DNA from: an uncultured Lachnospiraceae bacterium
GTDB taxonomy: Bacteria > Bacillota > Clostridia > Lachnospirales > Lachnospiraceae
DNA: 36,111 bases
NCBI GenBank assembly: GCA_947631985.1
Contig: CANRNK010000008.1
Location: forward strand, 1 to 36,111
Direction of reading: 5' to 3'
Position numbers and translations under genes: made by a program. The notes beneath the pieces are model-generated. The model saw only the letters and a list, made by a program, of their open reading frames with translations, was not told where the DNA came from and searched no databases. Of this stretch, positions 8,601 through 15,270 are shown piece by piece (position 1 is the first letter of the stretch; every line of letters begins with the position of its first letter).

Positions 8601-8655
8601 TGGTTAAGCTTCCCAACTTAAGCGGGAAAAAGTCCCGATAAACAAGGGGATTATA
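8601..8655 (+). other. Possible structured 5' leader of the HAD gene
   Basis: The roughly 90 bases between the predicted promoter and the start codon hold competing short complementary runs: GCTT with AAGC, TTCCC (about 8609-8613) with GGGAA, and CGGGA...TCCCG around an AAAAG loop (about 8623-8637), followed by a free AGGGGA. Alternative pairing is possible. I do not recognise a known riboswitch class here, and no T-tract follows. Confidence 0.3.
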
Positions 8656-8683
8656 ATTGAATAGGGAAAGGCGGAGATGTAGT

Positions 8684-9136
8684 ATGATGAAAGTAATTTT
8701 CCTCGACATCGATGGTGTTTTAAACTCACACAGTTTTCTAATGACCAACAAAAGTGCGCTCTTTGACCCTGATAAGATTAAGATATTAAAAAAAGTTGTT
8801 AGAGAAACAGAAGCGGAGCTGATTCTGCATTCAACATTAAGAGATCATTTCAAAAGTGATATGACACCCGTTACCGCACCGGCATGCGAGCTGACAGATA
8901 TGTTGTTTGAAGAAGGTATGTTTCTGATTGACAAAACCAATGAAGAGAACGACCGGGAAACCAGTATCAAGAAGTGGCTTGAGAAGAATCATGTCAAGAG
9001 CTATTGCATCATAGATGATGAAAAAAAGCTTTTTTCATCAGAAGTCAGTCATCTTGTTGCTCCGTGTAAGGATGAGGGAATAGACGAGGAATGCGCCAGG
9101 AAGGCGATTTACATTTTAAGAAGTAGCAGTGAATAA
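8684..9136 (+). CDS. Small HAD-superfamily protein
   Basis: A 150-residue protein opening with the HAD motif I FLDIDGVLNS, in which the two Asp residues form the nucleophile and acid/base pair. IIDDEKKLF near residue 115 supplies the acidic motif IV, and LHSTLRDH may stand for motif II (Ser/Thr). It resembles the compact HAD domains found in Swiss-army-knife RNA repair proteins (HAD_2SAK), but here stands alone. A phosphatase or nucleotidase role is likely; the substrate is unknown. The start is taken as ATG 8684, preceded by GGCGGAG at good spacing; the adjacent ATG 8687 is equally possible, and TTG 8657 lacks support. It is monocistronic: own promoter upstream, terminator downstream. Confidence 0.75.
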   Translation: MMKVIFLDIDGVLNSHSFLMTNKSALFDPDKIKILKKVVRETEAELILHSTLRDHFKSDMTPVTAPACELTDMLFEEGMFLIDKTNEENDRETSIKKWLEKNHVKSYCIIDDEKKLFSSEVSHLVAPCKDEGIDEECARKAIYILRSSSE

Positions 9137-9144
9137 GATGCATC

Positions 9145-9191
9145 AAAAAAAACCATTCTCACTCAGAAGGCGCTGAAGGAGAATGGTTTTT
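9145..9191. terminator. Bidirectional terminator between convergent genes
   Basis: A perfect 13-base stem, AAAAACCATTCTC (9148-9160) with GAGAATGGTTTTT (9179-9191), and a smaller inner pairing TCAG...CTGA. A-tract on one side and T-tract on the other allow termination in both directions, serving the HAD gene and the minus-strand gene ending at 9194. Confidence 0.9.
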
Positions 9192-9193
9192 GA

Positions 9194-9535
9194 TTATAGA
9201 TAGCGAATCAATTCAATTGTAAGAGAAGGAGGAACACTTGTTACGGTTGCCTCATCCACCATCATACCAATCAGGCTGATTTCTTCTGTTTCGAAATCAT
9301 TTCCGAGAAGGTGCCAGTAGTATTCTTCCATTTCTTCCTGGCGTTCCATATAGAGATAGTGCTTTAATTCGTCCATGCTTTTATCGGACAGGGTTACTTG
9401 GCCGATTTGGAGTAAGATAGAAATCTGTTTTTCGTCTTCCAGAATAGAAAGGGTAAGTCCCTTTGCATTGTGAGAGAGAAAATACTCCACAAGTGCATTT
9501 GCTATAAGGGCTATTTTTTGTTTTTCATAAGTCAT
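9194..9535 (-). CDS. Small acidic protein encoded with the DUF1576 membrane protein (hypothetical)
   Basis: A 113-residue acidic protein with no membrane segment or signal peptide. The N-terminal half is predicted alpha/beta (KIALIANALVEYFLSHNAKG then LTLSILEDEKQISILLQIGQ). A Met/Glu/Tyr-rich helix YLYMERQEEMEEYYW follows at about residues 85, then a second strand-rich part. I do not recognise the family. It starts 13 bases after the stop of the DUF1576 gene with a good ribosome site (AAAGGAAG), so it is the second gene of a two-gene operon and may be a cytoplasmic partner or regulator of that membrane protein. This is inferred from position only. Confidence 0.7.
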   Translation of the reverse strand: MTYEKQKIALIANALVEYFLSHNAKGLTLSILEDEKQISILLQIGQVTLSDKSMDELKHYLYMERQEEMEEYYWHLLGNDFETEEISLIGMMVDEATVTSVPPSLTIELIRYL

Positions 9536-9548
9536 TTTTTTCTTCCTT

Positions 9549-10829
9549 TCAGGACTTCTTAGGCGGAATTAGTGTATTTAGGAGTGGGTATAACAAGGAT
9601 GCAATCAATCCAGAAGAAAAGCCATTACTATATAGATTCAGGCCTCCATGGACAGCACCCACATTCATAGAGACGGATACATGAAGAAAACCAGCAATCA
9701 TACCAACGATGGGACCGAATCGACCGGAAATCGGTGCAAGAGCGGTACCAAACAATCCAGCGATGATAAAAGAGGTTGAGTTGCTATCCCAGATTTTCAA
9801 AACGCCTGCCAGATAAACACCAATCAGAATTGGGATTACATTCTTAGGATGTTTCCCAAAAGCAGCAAATCCAGATACTGCGAAGATAGCACCAATGACA
9901 GGTCCGTTATAGACGCCATTGCTTCCAACCAGAAAGACAAAAATCATGGAAAGAAATCCCATAACACCCATGTTGATGAAGGTAATACCATACCCTTCGA
10001 GCTGCGTAAAATCAGTAATTAATTTGCCTGAATATTGGAAAATCCTACGGTATCCTCGAAATGTATAGCCATTTAGGCAGAATCCAAGAATAAGAAAGAA
10101 TAAGAAGAAAGAACCCAGAAGCAATTCAAAGAACAAGTCATATTCCTTTGAGAGAAGTAATTGTGGAACCAGATTCAAACCAAAGCTCTTGAACAGGGAA
10201 TTCAGAATTATGGCAATAATTCCCACTGAAAAACCAACATTGTATAAATTATATCCATCGTGAATAGAGATAATATTGGCAGAGAGAGGGGTGATTACAA
10301 ATCCGCAAAAGGCACCAAATGCGATGGCAGATGGAATCGAAATGTAATAAGGAAGGGGGAGTCCAAATGCAAGTTCACTCACTGCAGGAGCCAGCGCTGT
10401 GGAAAACATGATGATGACAAGAATATTTTTAAATTCAATCTTTAATATCTTTGCATAAAGATATCCGCCAAGATACATGGGGAGTACATTGAAAATATTT
10501 TTTCCAAAAAAAGAAAAGCCAATGGTCATAAAAGTTGCAGCAATCAGCATACCACTAAGTTTGACGCGAAGACAGTAGGCAAGTGTAACTGTCATGAAAC
10601 ACAAAACTGAGACATTGACGAGGGTTGCACCCAGTCCACCGATTTCTAAGTAATCTACCAGTAGAATATCGGAAGAAAGAACAATCTGTATCAGCCCATG
10701 AAATATTTCGCCAGGAGTGTCAATAAGAAAGGCCATCAAAAAGAGAAGGAAAGGGAAGGCCAGGATAAATTGGTAGTTTCGTTTACGGTTCTTATTTAAC
10801 TGGTGGTGTTTTTTTGTCAGTTCAGTCAA
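9549..10829 (-). CDS. DUF1576 polytopic membrane protein with internal duplication
   Basis: A 426-residue protein with about 10-12 hydrophobic segments, recognised as DUF1576. The two halves are related: GATLVNVSVL (about 67) with ITFINMGVMG (282), SFFGKN (106) with AAFGKH (322), STALAPAVS (143) with GTALAPISG (361), and HDGYNLYNVGFSVG (190) with HGGLNLYSNGFSSG (394). An offset of about 205-218 residues points to a duplicated transporter or channel fold. The conserved HxGxNLYxxGFS and TALAP motifs may line a substrate site. The start is TTG, set by AAGGAGG 8 bases upstream; no in-frame ATG is near. Function unknown. It heads a two-gene operon with the small protein after it. Confidence 0.8.
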   Translation of the reverse strand: MTELTKKHHQLNKNRKRNYQFILAFPFLLFLMAFLIDTPGEIFHGLIQIVLSSDILLVDYLEIGGLGATLVNVSVLCFMTVTLAYCLRVKLSGMLIAATFMTIGFSFFGKNIFNVLPMYLGGYLYAKILKIEFKNILVIIMFSTALAPAVSELAFGLPLPYYISIPSAIAFGAFCGFVITPLSANIISIHDGYNLYNVGFSVGIIAIILNSLFKSFGLNLVPQLLLSKEYDLFFELLLGSFFLFFLILGFCLNGYTFRGYRRIFQYSGKLITDFTQLEGYGITFINMGVMGFLSMIFVFLVGSNGVYNGPVIGAIFAVSGFAAFGKHPKNVIPILIGVYLAGVLKIWDSNSTSFIIAGLFGTALAPISGRFGPIVGMIAGFLHVSVSMNVGAVHGGLNLYSNGFSSGLIASLLYPLLNTLIPPKKS

Positions 10830-10911
10830 TAGGTTCCTCCTTGTGTGATTTTTTTATAGTATAACAGAAGGAGGGCAGTGCGAAAAGAAAAAAATGCTGG
10901 GTGGGTTGTGA

Positions 10912-10940
10912 TTGTGTAGTTTTCCTGTATAAGTTATAAT
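10912..10940 (+). promoter_or_regulatory. Predicted promoter for the serine hydrolase operon
   Basis: TTGTGT (10912-10917), 17-base spacer, TATAAT (10935-10940), 53 bases before the start codon, in the 164-base gap between divergent genes. On the other strand a TATACT box lies near 10855-10860 for the DUF1576 gene, with no clear -35. Confidence 0.5.
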
Positions 10941-10993
10941 AAAAGGATAAAAAGGGTATAAAAATAGGACATTTTGACTGTGGAGGCGAAGGA

Positions 10994-12151
10994 ATGAATA
11001 AGGAATGCAGTAGGGAATTACAGGGTTTACTGGAGGAAGAGATAAAAGCAGGGAAGTTGCCAGGAGCAGCGATTGCGATTTACGAAAAGGGAGAAGAAAA
11101 GTATTGTGGCTGTTTTGGAGAGCGCGATAGGGAGGAAGGTCTTCCATTGGAACGAGATACGATTCTTCGGATTTACTCTATGACGAAGCCAGTAACAGCA
11201 GTTGCTTATAAAATATTAGAAGAGAGAGGGCTGATTGGACAGGCGGACCTGGTAAGTCAGTTTCTTCCGGAATTTGCGAATTGTAAGGTGATAAAGGATG
11301 GATTGCTCGCCCCGATGGAGAGAGAAATCCGAATTGGGGATTTGCTGACGATGACATCAGGTCTTGTCTATCCGGATCTGGATGAAGCAGGGAAGTGCAT
11401 GCAGGATATTTTTGATGAGATCTCACAGAAGATTGGGGAAGGCGTTGGATTTACCACCAGAGAGGTAGTTCGAAAAATTGCTTCGGCACCGTTGGCATTT
11501 CAGCCGGGCGAGCGATGGAGATATGGATTGTCTACAGATGTGCTGGGAGGCATCATTGAAGTAGTGAGTGGAAAGTCACTTCGCGACTTTTACAGGCAGG
11601 AGATTCTGGATCCACTTGGCATGACGGATACGGACTTTTATGTTCCATATGAGAAGCAGGAGAGACTTGGACAGCTATATAAAAGGTCGCAGGGTGGACT
11701 TGTAATAGATGAAAACAGACATCTGGGATTGTCCCTTGGATTGACGCCACCCGCATTTGAATCGGCTGGAGCAGGGTTGTTCTCTACGTTGGATGATTAT
11801 TCGAAATTTGTCCGGATGCTTGCAGGAAAAGGAAGCTTTCAGGGGACGCGTATCCTGTCGGAACAGAGTGTATTAGAGTTTCAGAAGAATGGACTCAGTG
11901 AGAGACAGTTGAAAACAGTCGATTTTGATCAGCTGGCGGGATTTGGGTATGGACATTTTATGAGGTGCCGTATGGATAGTTCCAGGATTCCAGGGAAAGG
12001 CGTAATTGGAGAATTTGGCTGGGATGGCTGGACAGGACCCTATTTCAACATTGTTGTGGAAGAGGACTCTGCGATTCTGTTTATGGTGCAGATCAGTGAA
12101 TTCAACCGTTATGATCTGATCTGGAAACTCCATAACGTAATCTATAAATAA
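10994..12151 (+). CDS. Serine hydrolase, beta-lactamase/esterase fold (class C-like)
   Basis: A 385-residue protein of the serine beta-lactamase/penicillin-binding fold. The nucleophile motif SMTK lies at 62-65 (IYSMTKPVTAVAYKILEERG region), the second motif is YGLS at 177-180 in ERWRYGLSTDVLGGIIE, and GWDGWTG near residue 340 probably replaces the KTG strand. There is no signal peptide, so it is likely cytoplasmic and resembles EstB-type esterases or D-amino-acid peptidases rather than a secreted resistance enzyme. The substrate cannot be told from sequence. Strong ribosome site GGAGGCGAAGG before the ATG. Confidence 0.88.
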   Translation: MNKECSRELQGLLEEEIKAGKLPGAAIAIYEKGEEKYCGCFGERDREEGLPLERDTILRIYSMTKPVTAVAYKILEERGLIGQADLVSQFLPEFANCKVIKDGLLAPMEREIRIGDLLTMTSGLVYPDLDEAGKCMQDIFDEISQKIGEGVGFTTREVVRKIASAPLAFQPGERWRYGLSTDVLGGIIEVVSGKSLRDFYRQEILDPLGMTDTDFYVPYEKQERLGQLYKRSQGGLVIDENRHLGLSLGLTPPAFESAGAGLFSTLDDYSKFVRMLAGKGSFQGTRILSEQSVLEFQKNGLSERQLKTVDFDQLAGFGYGHFMRCRMDSSRIPGKGVIGEFGWDGWTGPYFNIVVEEDSAILFMVQISEFNRYDLIWKLHNVIYK

Positions 12152-12188
12152 AATAATAGGAAATAAAAGCGAAGGGATGGTTGCCAGG

Positions 12189-12443
12189 ATGGAATGGATC
12201 TATGAAGAAAAAAGGATTTATTTACTGGATGAAAATGGGAATCTGGTGTGTGAAGCGAATCTTTCCTACCAGGATGAGAAGACAATGATAATTCAACGAA
12301 TCTATGTAGAACCAGTATACCGAAACAGAGGATTTGCAGATCTTACGATGCAGACAGTGATGGCATATGTTGAGAAAAATACGCTGAAGGTTGTGCCAGT
12401 CTGTCCGTATGCGATTGCATGGCTGGAAAAAAGGGTGAAATAG
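12189..12443 (+). CDS. YjdJ-type small GNAT acetyltransferase
   Basis: An 84-residue single-domain GNAT-like protein. The acetyl-CoA loop reads RNRGFADLTMQ (Q/RxxGxA type), preceded by the strand RIYVEPVYR, and the C terminus has the family pattern VCPYAIAWLEKR. The substrate is unknown; members are thought to acetylate small amines or proteins. The start is taken at the second ATG (12189), because AAGGGA lies 11 bases upstream; the ATG at 12177 abuts the same purine run and would have no spacing. It follows the serine hydrolase by 37 bases and is probably in its operon. Confidence 0.75.
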   Translation: MEWIYEEKRIYLLDENGNLVCEANLSYQDEKTMIIQRIYVEPVYRNRGFADLTMQTVMAYVEKNTLKVVPVCPYAIAWLEKRVK

Positions 12444-12478
12444 CGTTATTGGGAACAGCTGCAAGGGGGTGCAATTGG

Positions 12479-14044
12479 ATGGATCAATTCAGGAAGCGAT
12501 ACAAGGTTCTTTCCTTATTCATCATGGTTTTGTTAGCGTGCTGTATTATTCTGATTTTCACGTTTCATATTATGAGATTAATGGATGTTTATATCTTGCA
12601 GGGACAGTCGAGTATCCGAAAAGAAAAGGAACTGTTTGTGATGGACGGGGTCAATAATATGGTCTCGGATGTCGACGATGCAAGAGCGGATGTCAGTGAG
12701 TTGTATGAGAAGCTTTCGGAGGAAACAGCAGTATATCTCGCCAACTATTATTCAGAATTACCTGAGCATTTTCTGGAATTTTGTTATGGTTATTTTGAGA
12801 TACCAGATAGTGTGGAGCGCTATGATGCACTGATTGAAAATACTGAAACAGGAGAGATCGCATACCAGAGTGGACCGATACCACTCAGAGGAGAACTGTC
12901 ACAGCTTGAGTGGGTTGCAGACTTAAAAGAAAGTCTGGCGTTTTACCATCATAGAAGCTATGGTCCCTACGAGGTTTATTGGGGAGTCGACCGGGAATTT
13001 TTGGAAGAGGAGCAACTGAAAAAATCATATGAAATGATTCGTTCCATCAATTTTAGGGAAGATACTCTGATCTGGGTTGATGAGATACGAAAGCGCGAAG
13101 GTGGGGAAAACTATGCAATCAGGCAATATGACTCTACCCAGCCAACGAAAGGCAGCACGTTCCTGTCGACAACACAGCTTGATGCAGTAGGGAGAGCGTA
13201 TCATGAAGCAGTATTAAATAATCTTAACAGGTCGGGATCGTCCCTTCTTGAGTATAATTATGTGAATACAAAAAAAGACAGAAGGGAAGAAATGCTCGTC
13301 TATTCGAAGATATATGCAGATTATAACTGGATCATTTCAATGGGAATAAAATCCGTCACAAGAAATGAATTTGAAGAACTGATTTATGACAAAAGGATGG
13401 CAATTGTTAAGACGCTGGCACTGCAGATTTGTCTGGTTTTAGTTGTCCTGCTGGCAGCCGCGGTGATTGCCCAGATGTTGCTTGAAAAATGGTATTATAA
13501 CCGTTCGGGAAAAACGCTGAAGGAACAGGCTAACAGTGATGCCTTGACGAAGATTTTTAACCGCAGAGGCGGCATGACCTGCCTGGAGCAGACCTTTAAG
13601 AAGTTCAAAGAGAATGCAGATGGTTCCGCAATTGTGATGTTAGATATTGACAATTTCAAAACACTAAATGATACGTATGGGCATGAATTTGGCGATCAGG
13701 TATTGGTGCAGACGGTCGAATCCATTAAGAGGCATATTCGAAGTACCGATGTATTTGTCAGGTGGGGTGGAGAAGAATTTCTCTTAATCTGTTTTGGATT
13801 ACAACCAGAGTATTTGCAGTATTTTGCCAGAAAAATATTAGACGCAGTCAGATATGTTGAGTATCAGGCAGAGGGAGACCGGCTATATGTTACTGTTTCC
13901 ATGGGAATTGCATTCTATGAAGCGGAGGATGCGGAGTTTGCGCAAGCTGTGAAGAGGGCAGACTTTGCATTATATAAGGCAAAAGAGAATGGCAAGAATC
14001 AGGCAGCAGTTTGTGTGGGGGATGAAATCTTCAACTGTGAGTAA
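12479..14044 (+). CDS. Membrane diguanylate cyclase with extracellular Cache-like sensor
   Basis: A 521-residue protein from ATG 12479, which has AAGGGGG 9 bases upstream; an earlier in-frame ATG inside the acetyltransferase gene has no support. A membrane segment (about 10-32), a large extracytoplasmic region of roughly 290 residues with Cache-like features (MLVYSKIYADYNWIISMGI near its end), a second membrane segment (about 328-352) and a C-terminal GGDEF domain are visible. The active site is GGEEF, accepted in active cyclases, and RSTD lies five residues before it as a canonical inhibitory site. It should make cyclic di-GMP in response to an external ligand, and is the third GGDEF protein within 10 kb. 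Confidence 0.9.
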   Translation: MDQFRKRYKVLSLFIMVLLACCIILIFTFHIMRLMDVYILQGQSSIRKEKELFVMDGVNNMVSDVDDARADVSELYEKLSEETAVYLANYYSELPEHFLEFCYGYFEIPDSVERYDALIENTETGEIAYQSGPIPLRGELSQLEWVADLKESLAFYHHRSYGPYEVYWGVDREFLEEEQLKKSYEMIRSINFREDTLIWVDEIRKREGGENYAIRQYDSTQPTKGSTFLSTTQLDAVGRAYHEAVLNNLNRSGSSLLEYNYVNTKKDRREEMLVYSKIYADYNWIISMGIKSVTRNEFEELIYDKRMAIVKTLALQICLVLVVLLAAAVIAQMLLEKWYYNRSGKTLKEQANSDALTKIFNRRGGMTCLEQTFKKFKENADGSAIVMLDIDNFKTLNDTYGHEFGDQVLVQTVESIKRHIRSTDVFVRWGGEEFLLICFGLQPEYLQYFARKILDAVRYVEYQAEGDRLYVTVSMGIAFYEAEDAEFAQAVKRADFALYKAKENGKNQAAVCVGDEIFNCE

Positions 14045-14108
14045 GATATGATTCAATGATATATCAGGAACCAATGCTTCCTTGAAAGAACAGGAATCAA
14101 TGAAACAT

Positions 14109-14141
14109 AAAAAAGATGTAGCAAATGCTGCATCTTTTTTT
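14109..14141. terminator. Terminator between convergent genes
   Basis: AAAAAAGATGTAGC (14109-14122), loop AAAT, GCTGCATCTTTTTT (14127-14140), one mispair in the stem. It is flanked by A and T tracts, so it can act for the diguanylate cyclase on plus and the repressor gene on minus. Confidence 0.88.
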
Positions 14142-14177
14142 ATAGGAAAAGGAATAGACATGTTAAGCCAACGTGCT

Positions 14178-14543
14178 TTAAAAAACATGATTTTTAATTG
14201 CTTCAAAGCTTTCTGTACTAATGACATGTTCGATACGGCAGGCATCATTGATTGCAATTTCAGGGGTAACCCCTAGTTTGATGAGCCAGGATGATAAAAG
14301 ATCGTGTCTTTCATAGACCATAGTTGCAATTTTTCGTCCACTTTCTGTCAAAGACAGAAACCCAGCGTCTGAAACAGTAATATATCCTTTTTCACGCAGG
14401 TGCTTCATTGCAACACTCACACTGGATTTTTTGAAATCCAGTTCAACTGCAACATCTACAGAACGAACGGCTGGCAATTTTTTAGAGAGAATAAGAATAG
14501 TCTCCAGATAATTTTCCGCTGATTCGTTTTCAACATGACCCAT
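14178..14543 (-). CDS. DtxR-family metal-dependent repressor, short form
   Basis: A 121-residue protein from ATG 14543, with AAGAGGT 5 bases upstream (a TTG 21 bases earlier is less likely). It has the DtxR/MntR winged helix (about residues 25-65, with KKSSVSVAMKHLREKGYI) and the start of the dimer domain but no C-terminal SH3-like domain. The metal site shows ACRIEHVIS, whose Cys-x-x-Glu-His matches Cys102-Glu105-His106 of DtxR rather than the Glu of MntR, pointing to iron. The N-terminal ligand position (AENYL) is Asn where DtxR has Met10 and MntR Asp8. It is divergent from feoA and is probably the feo repressor. Confidence 0.88.
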   Translation of the reverse strand: MGHVENESAENYLETILILSKKLPAVRSVDVAVELDFKKSSVSVAMKHLREKGYITVSDAGFLSLTESGRKIATMVYERHDLLSSWLIKLGVTPEIAINDACRIEHVISTESFEAIKNHVF

Positions 14544-14610
14544 AAGATACCTCTTTTCAATCAAAATATGCTCACTTCATATGCTACATTTGCACTGTAA
14601 AATTATTCGA

Positions 14611-14639
14611 ATTATAGCATAAAATGAAAATGATAGCAA
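14611..14639 (-). promoter_or_regulatory. Predicted promoter of the DtxR-like repressor
   Basis: On the minus strand TTGCTA (14639-14634), 17-base spacer, TATAAT (14616-14611). The spacer reads AATGAAAATGA on the plus strand, similar to the Fur-like half sites at the feo promoter, so the repressor gene may be iron-regulated too. Confidence 0.6.
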
Positions 14640-14670
14640 ATCAGAGGCCTTATTTTTTTTGAAAAATAGA

Positions 14671-14699
14671 TTGACACTGCAGATTGGTTAGTCTATACT
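14671..14699 (+). promoter_or_regulatory. Sigma-A promoter of the feo operon
   Basis: Consensus TTGACA (14671-14676), 17-base spacer, TATACT (14694-14699). The expected transcription start is near 14706, giving a leader of about 86 bases before the first feoA. The -10 box lies inside the DtxR-like palindrome. Confidence 0.8.
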
Positions 14700-14702
14700 A
14701 AC
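14687..14702. promoter_or_regulatory. DtxR/IdeR-box-like operator over the feo -10 box
   Basis: GTTAGT (14687-14692) and ACTAAC (14697-14702) form a perfect 6-base-arm palindrome with a 4-base centre. It resembles the TTAG...CTAA core of DtxR/IdeR operators. Binding here would block RNA polymerase, as expected for iron-loaded repressor. Confidence 0.65.
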
Positions 14703-14731
14703 GTTGAGTGTAAATGATTTTCATTCTCAAC
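14703..14731. promoter_or_regulatory. Second palindrome at the feo transcription start (Fur-box-like)
   Basis: GTTGAG (14703-14708) and CTCAAC (14726-14731) enclose AATGATTTTCATT (14713-14725), which matches 14 of 19 bases of the classical Fur box with its flanks. It begins where the DtxR-like site ends. It may be a Fur-family site, an extended repressor site, or a small RNA hairpin at the 5' end of the message. Confidence 0.5.
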
Positions 14732-14791
14732 AATGCACTTTTAAGGTTAAAAAACGATGATACTATAATTTCTTTCATGAGGAGGAGTCAT

Positions 14792-15001
14792 ATGCCTTTA
14801 TCAATGGTAAAAGCTGGCGAAAGTAATACAATCAAAAGAATTGGTGGCAAGGATGAAACCAGGAGATTTTTGGAAAATCTTGGATTCGTGACAGGAAGCG
14901 CAATCACTGTGATCTCTAAAATTGGTGGGAATGTAATTGTGAATATTAAAGATTCCAGAGTTGCAATCAATAAAGATATGGCAAACAAGATTATGGTCTA
15001 A
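14792..15001 (+). CDS. feoA: FeoA-family protein 1
   Basis: A 69-residue protein with the FeoA SH3-like fold: MPLSMVKAGESNTIKRIGG, then RFLENLGFVTGSAITVISK, then NVIVNIKDSRVAINKDMANK. Start ATG 14792 has GGAGGAG 4 bases upstream, so upstream in-frame starts are not needed. FeoA proteins bind or regulate FeoB during ferrous iron import at the membrane's inner face. It is the first gene of the operon, 16 bases before a second feoA. Confidence 0.92.
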   Translation: MPLSMVKAGESNTIKRIGGKDETRRFLENLGFVTGSAITVISKIGGNVIVNIKDSRVAINKDMANKIMV

Positions 15002-15017
15002 GGCAGACGGAGAGGAT

Positions 15018-15245
15018 ATGACAATGAAGACACTAAAAGAAATTCCCTGTGGAGAAACTGCAAGGGTAAAAAAACTCAATGGAGAAGGTGCCATAAAAAG
15101 AAGAATCATGGATATGGGAATCACCAAAGGGATTGAAGTTTTTGTGAGGAAAGTTGCACCACTTGGAGATCCGATTGAGTTAACGGTCCGTGGATATGAG
15201 TTATCGCTGCGAAGAGCAGATGCAGAACTGATTGAAGTAGAATAA
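15018..15245 (+). CDS. feoA: FeoA-family protein 2
   Basis: A 75-residue FeoA protein (MTMKTLKEIPCGETARVKKL start, IKRRIMDMGITKGIEVFVRK, then LTVRGYELSLRRADAELIEV). It differs clearly from the first copy and is closer to the usual FeoA pattern RRIMDMGITKG. ATG 15018 has GGAG at 5 bases; ATG 15024 with GAGG at 8 bases is equally plausible. The two FeoA proteins may form a heteromer on FeoB or bind different states (inference). Confidence 0.92.
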   Translation: MTMKTLKEIPCGETARVKKLNGEGAIKRRIMDMGITKGIEVFVRKVAPLGDPIELTVRGYELSLRRADAELIEVE

Positions 15246-15270
15246 AGTAAAGAAAGGTACGGTTAAGTAG

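Noticed and set aside
8601..8655. Known riboswitch (preQ1, THF, cyclic di-GMP) before the HAD gene
   Set aside because: The conserved bases of these classes that I know are not present; kept only as an unassigned leader.
10994..12151. Antibiotic-resistance beta-lactamase
   Set aside because: No signal peptide, and motifs after SMTK are of the esterase/peptidase type; resistance is not supported.
12419..12478. N-terminal extension of the third diguanylate cyclase
   Set aside because: ATG 12479 has a strong, well-placed ribosome site and begins right before the membrane segment.
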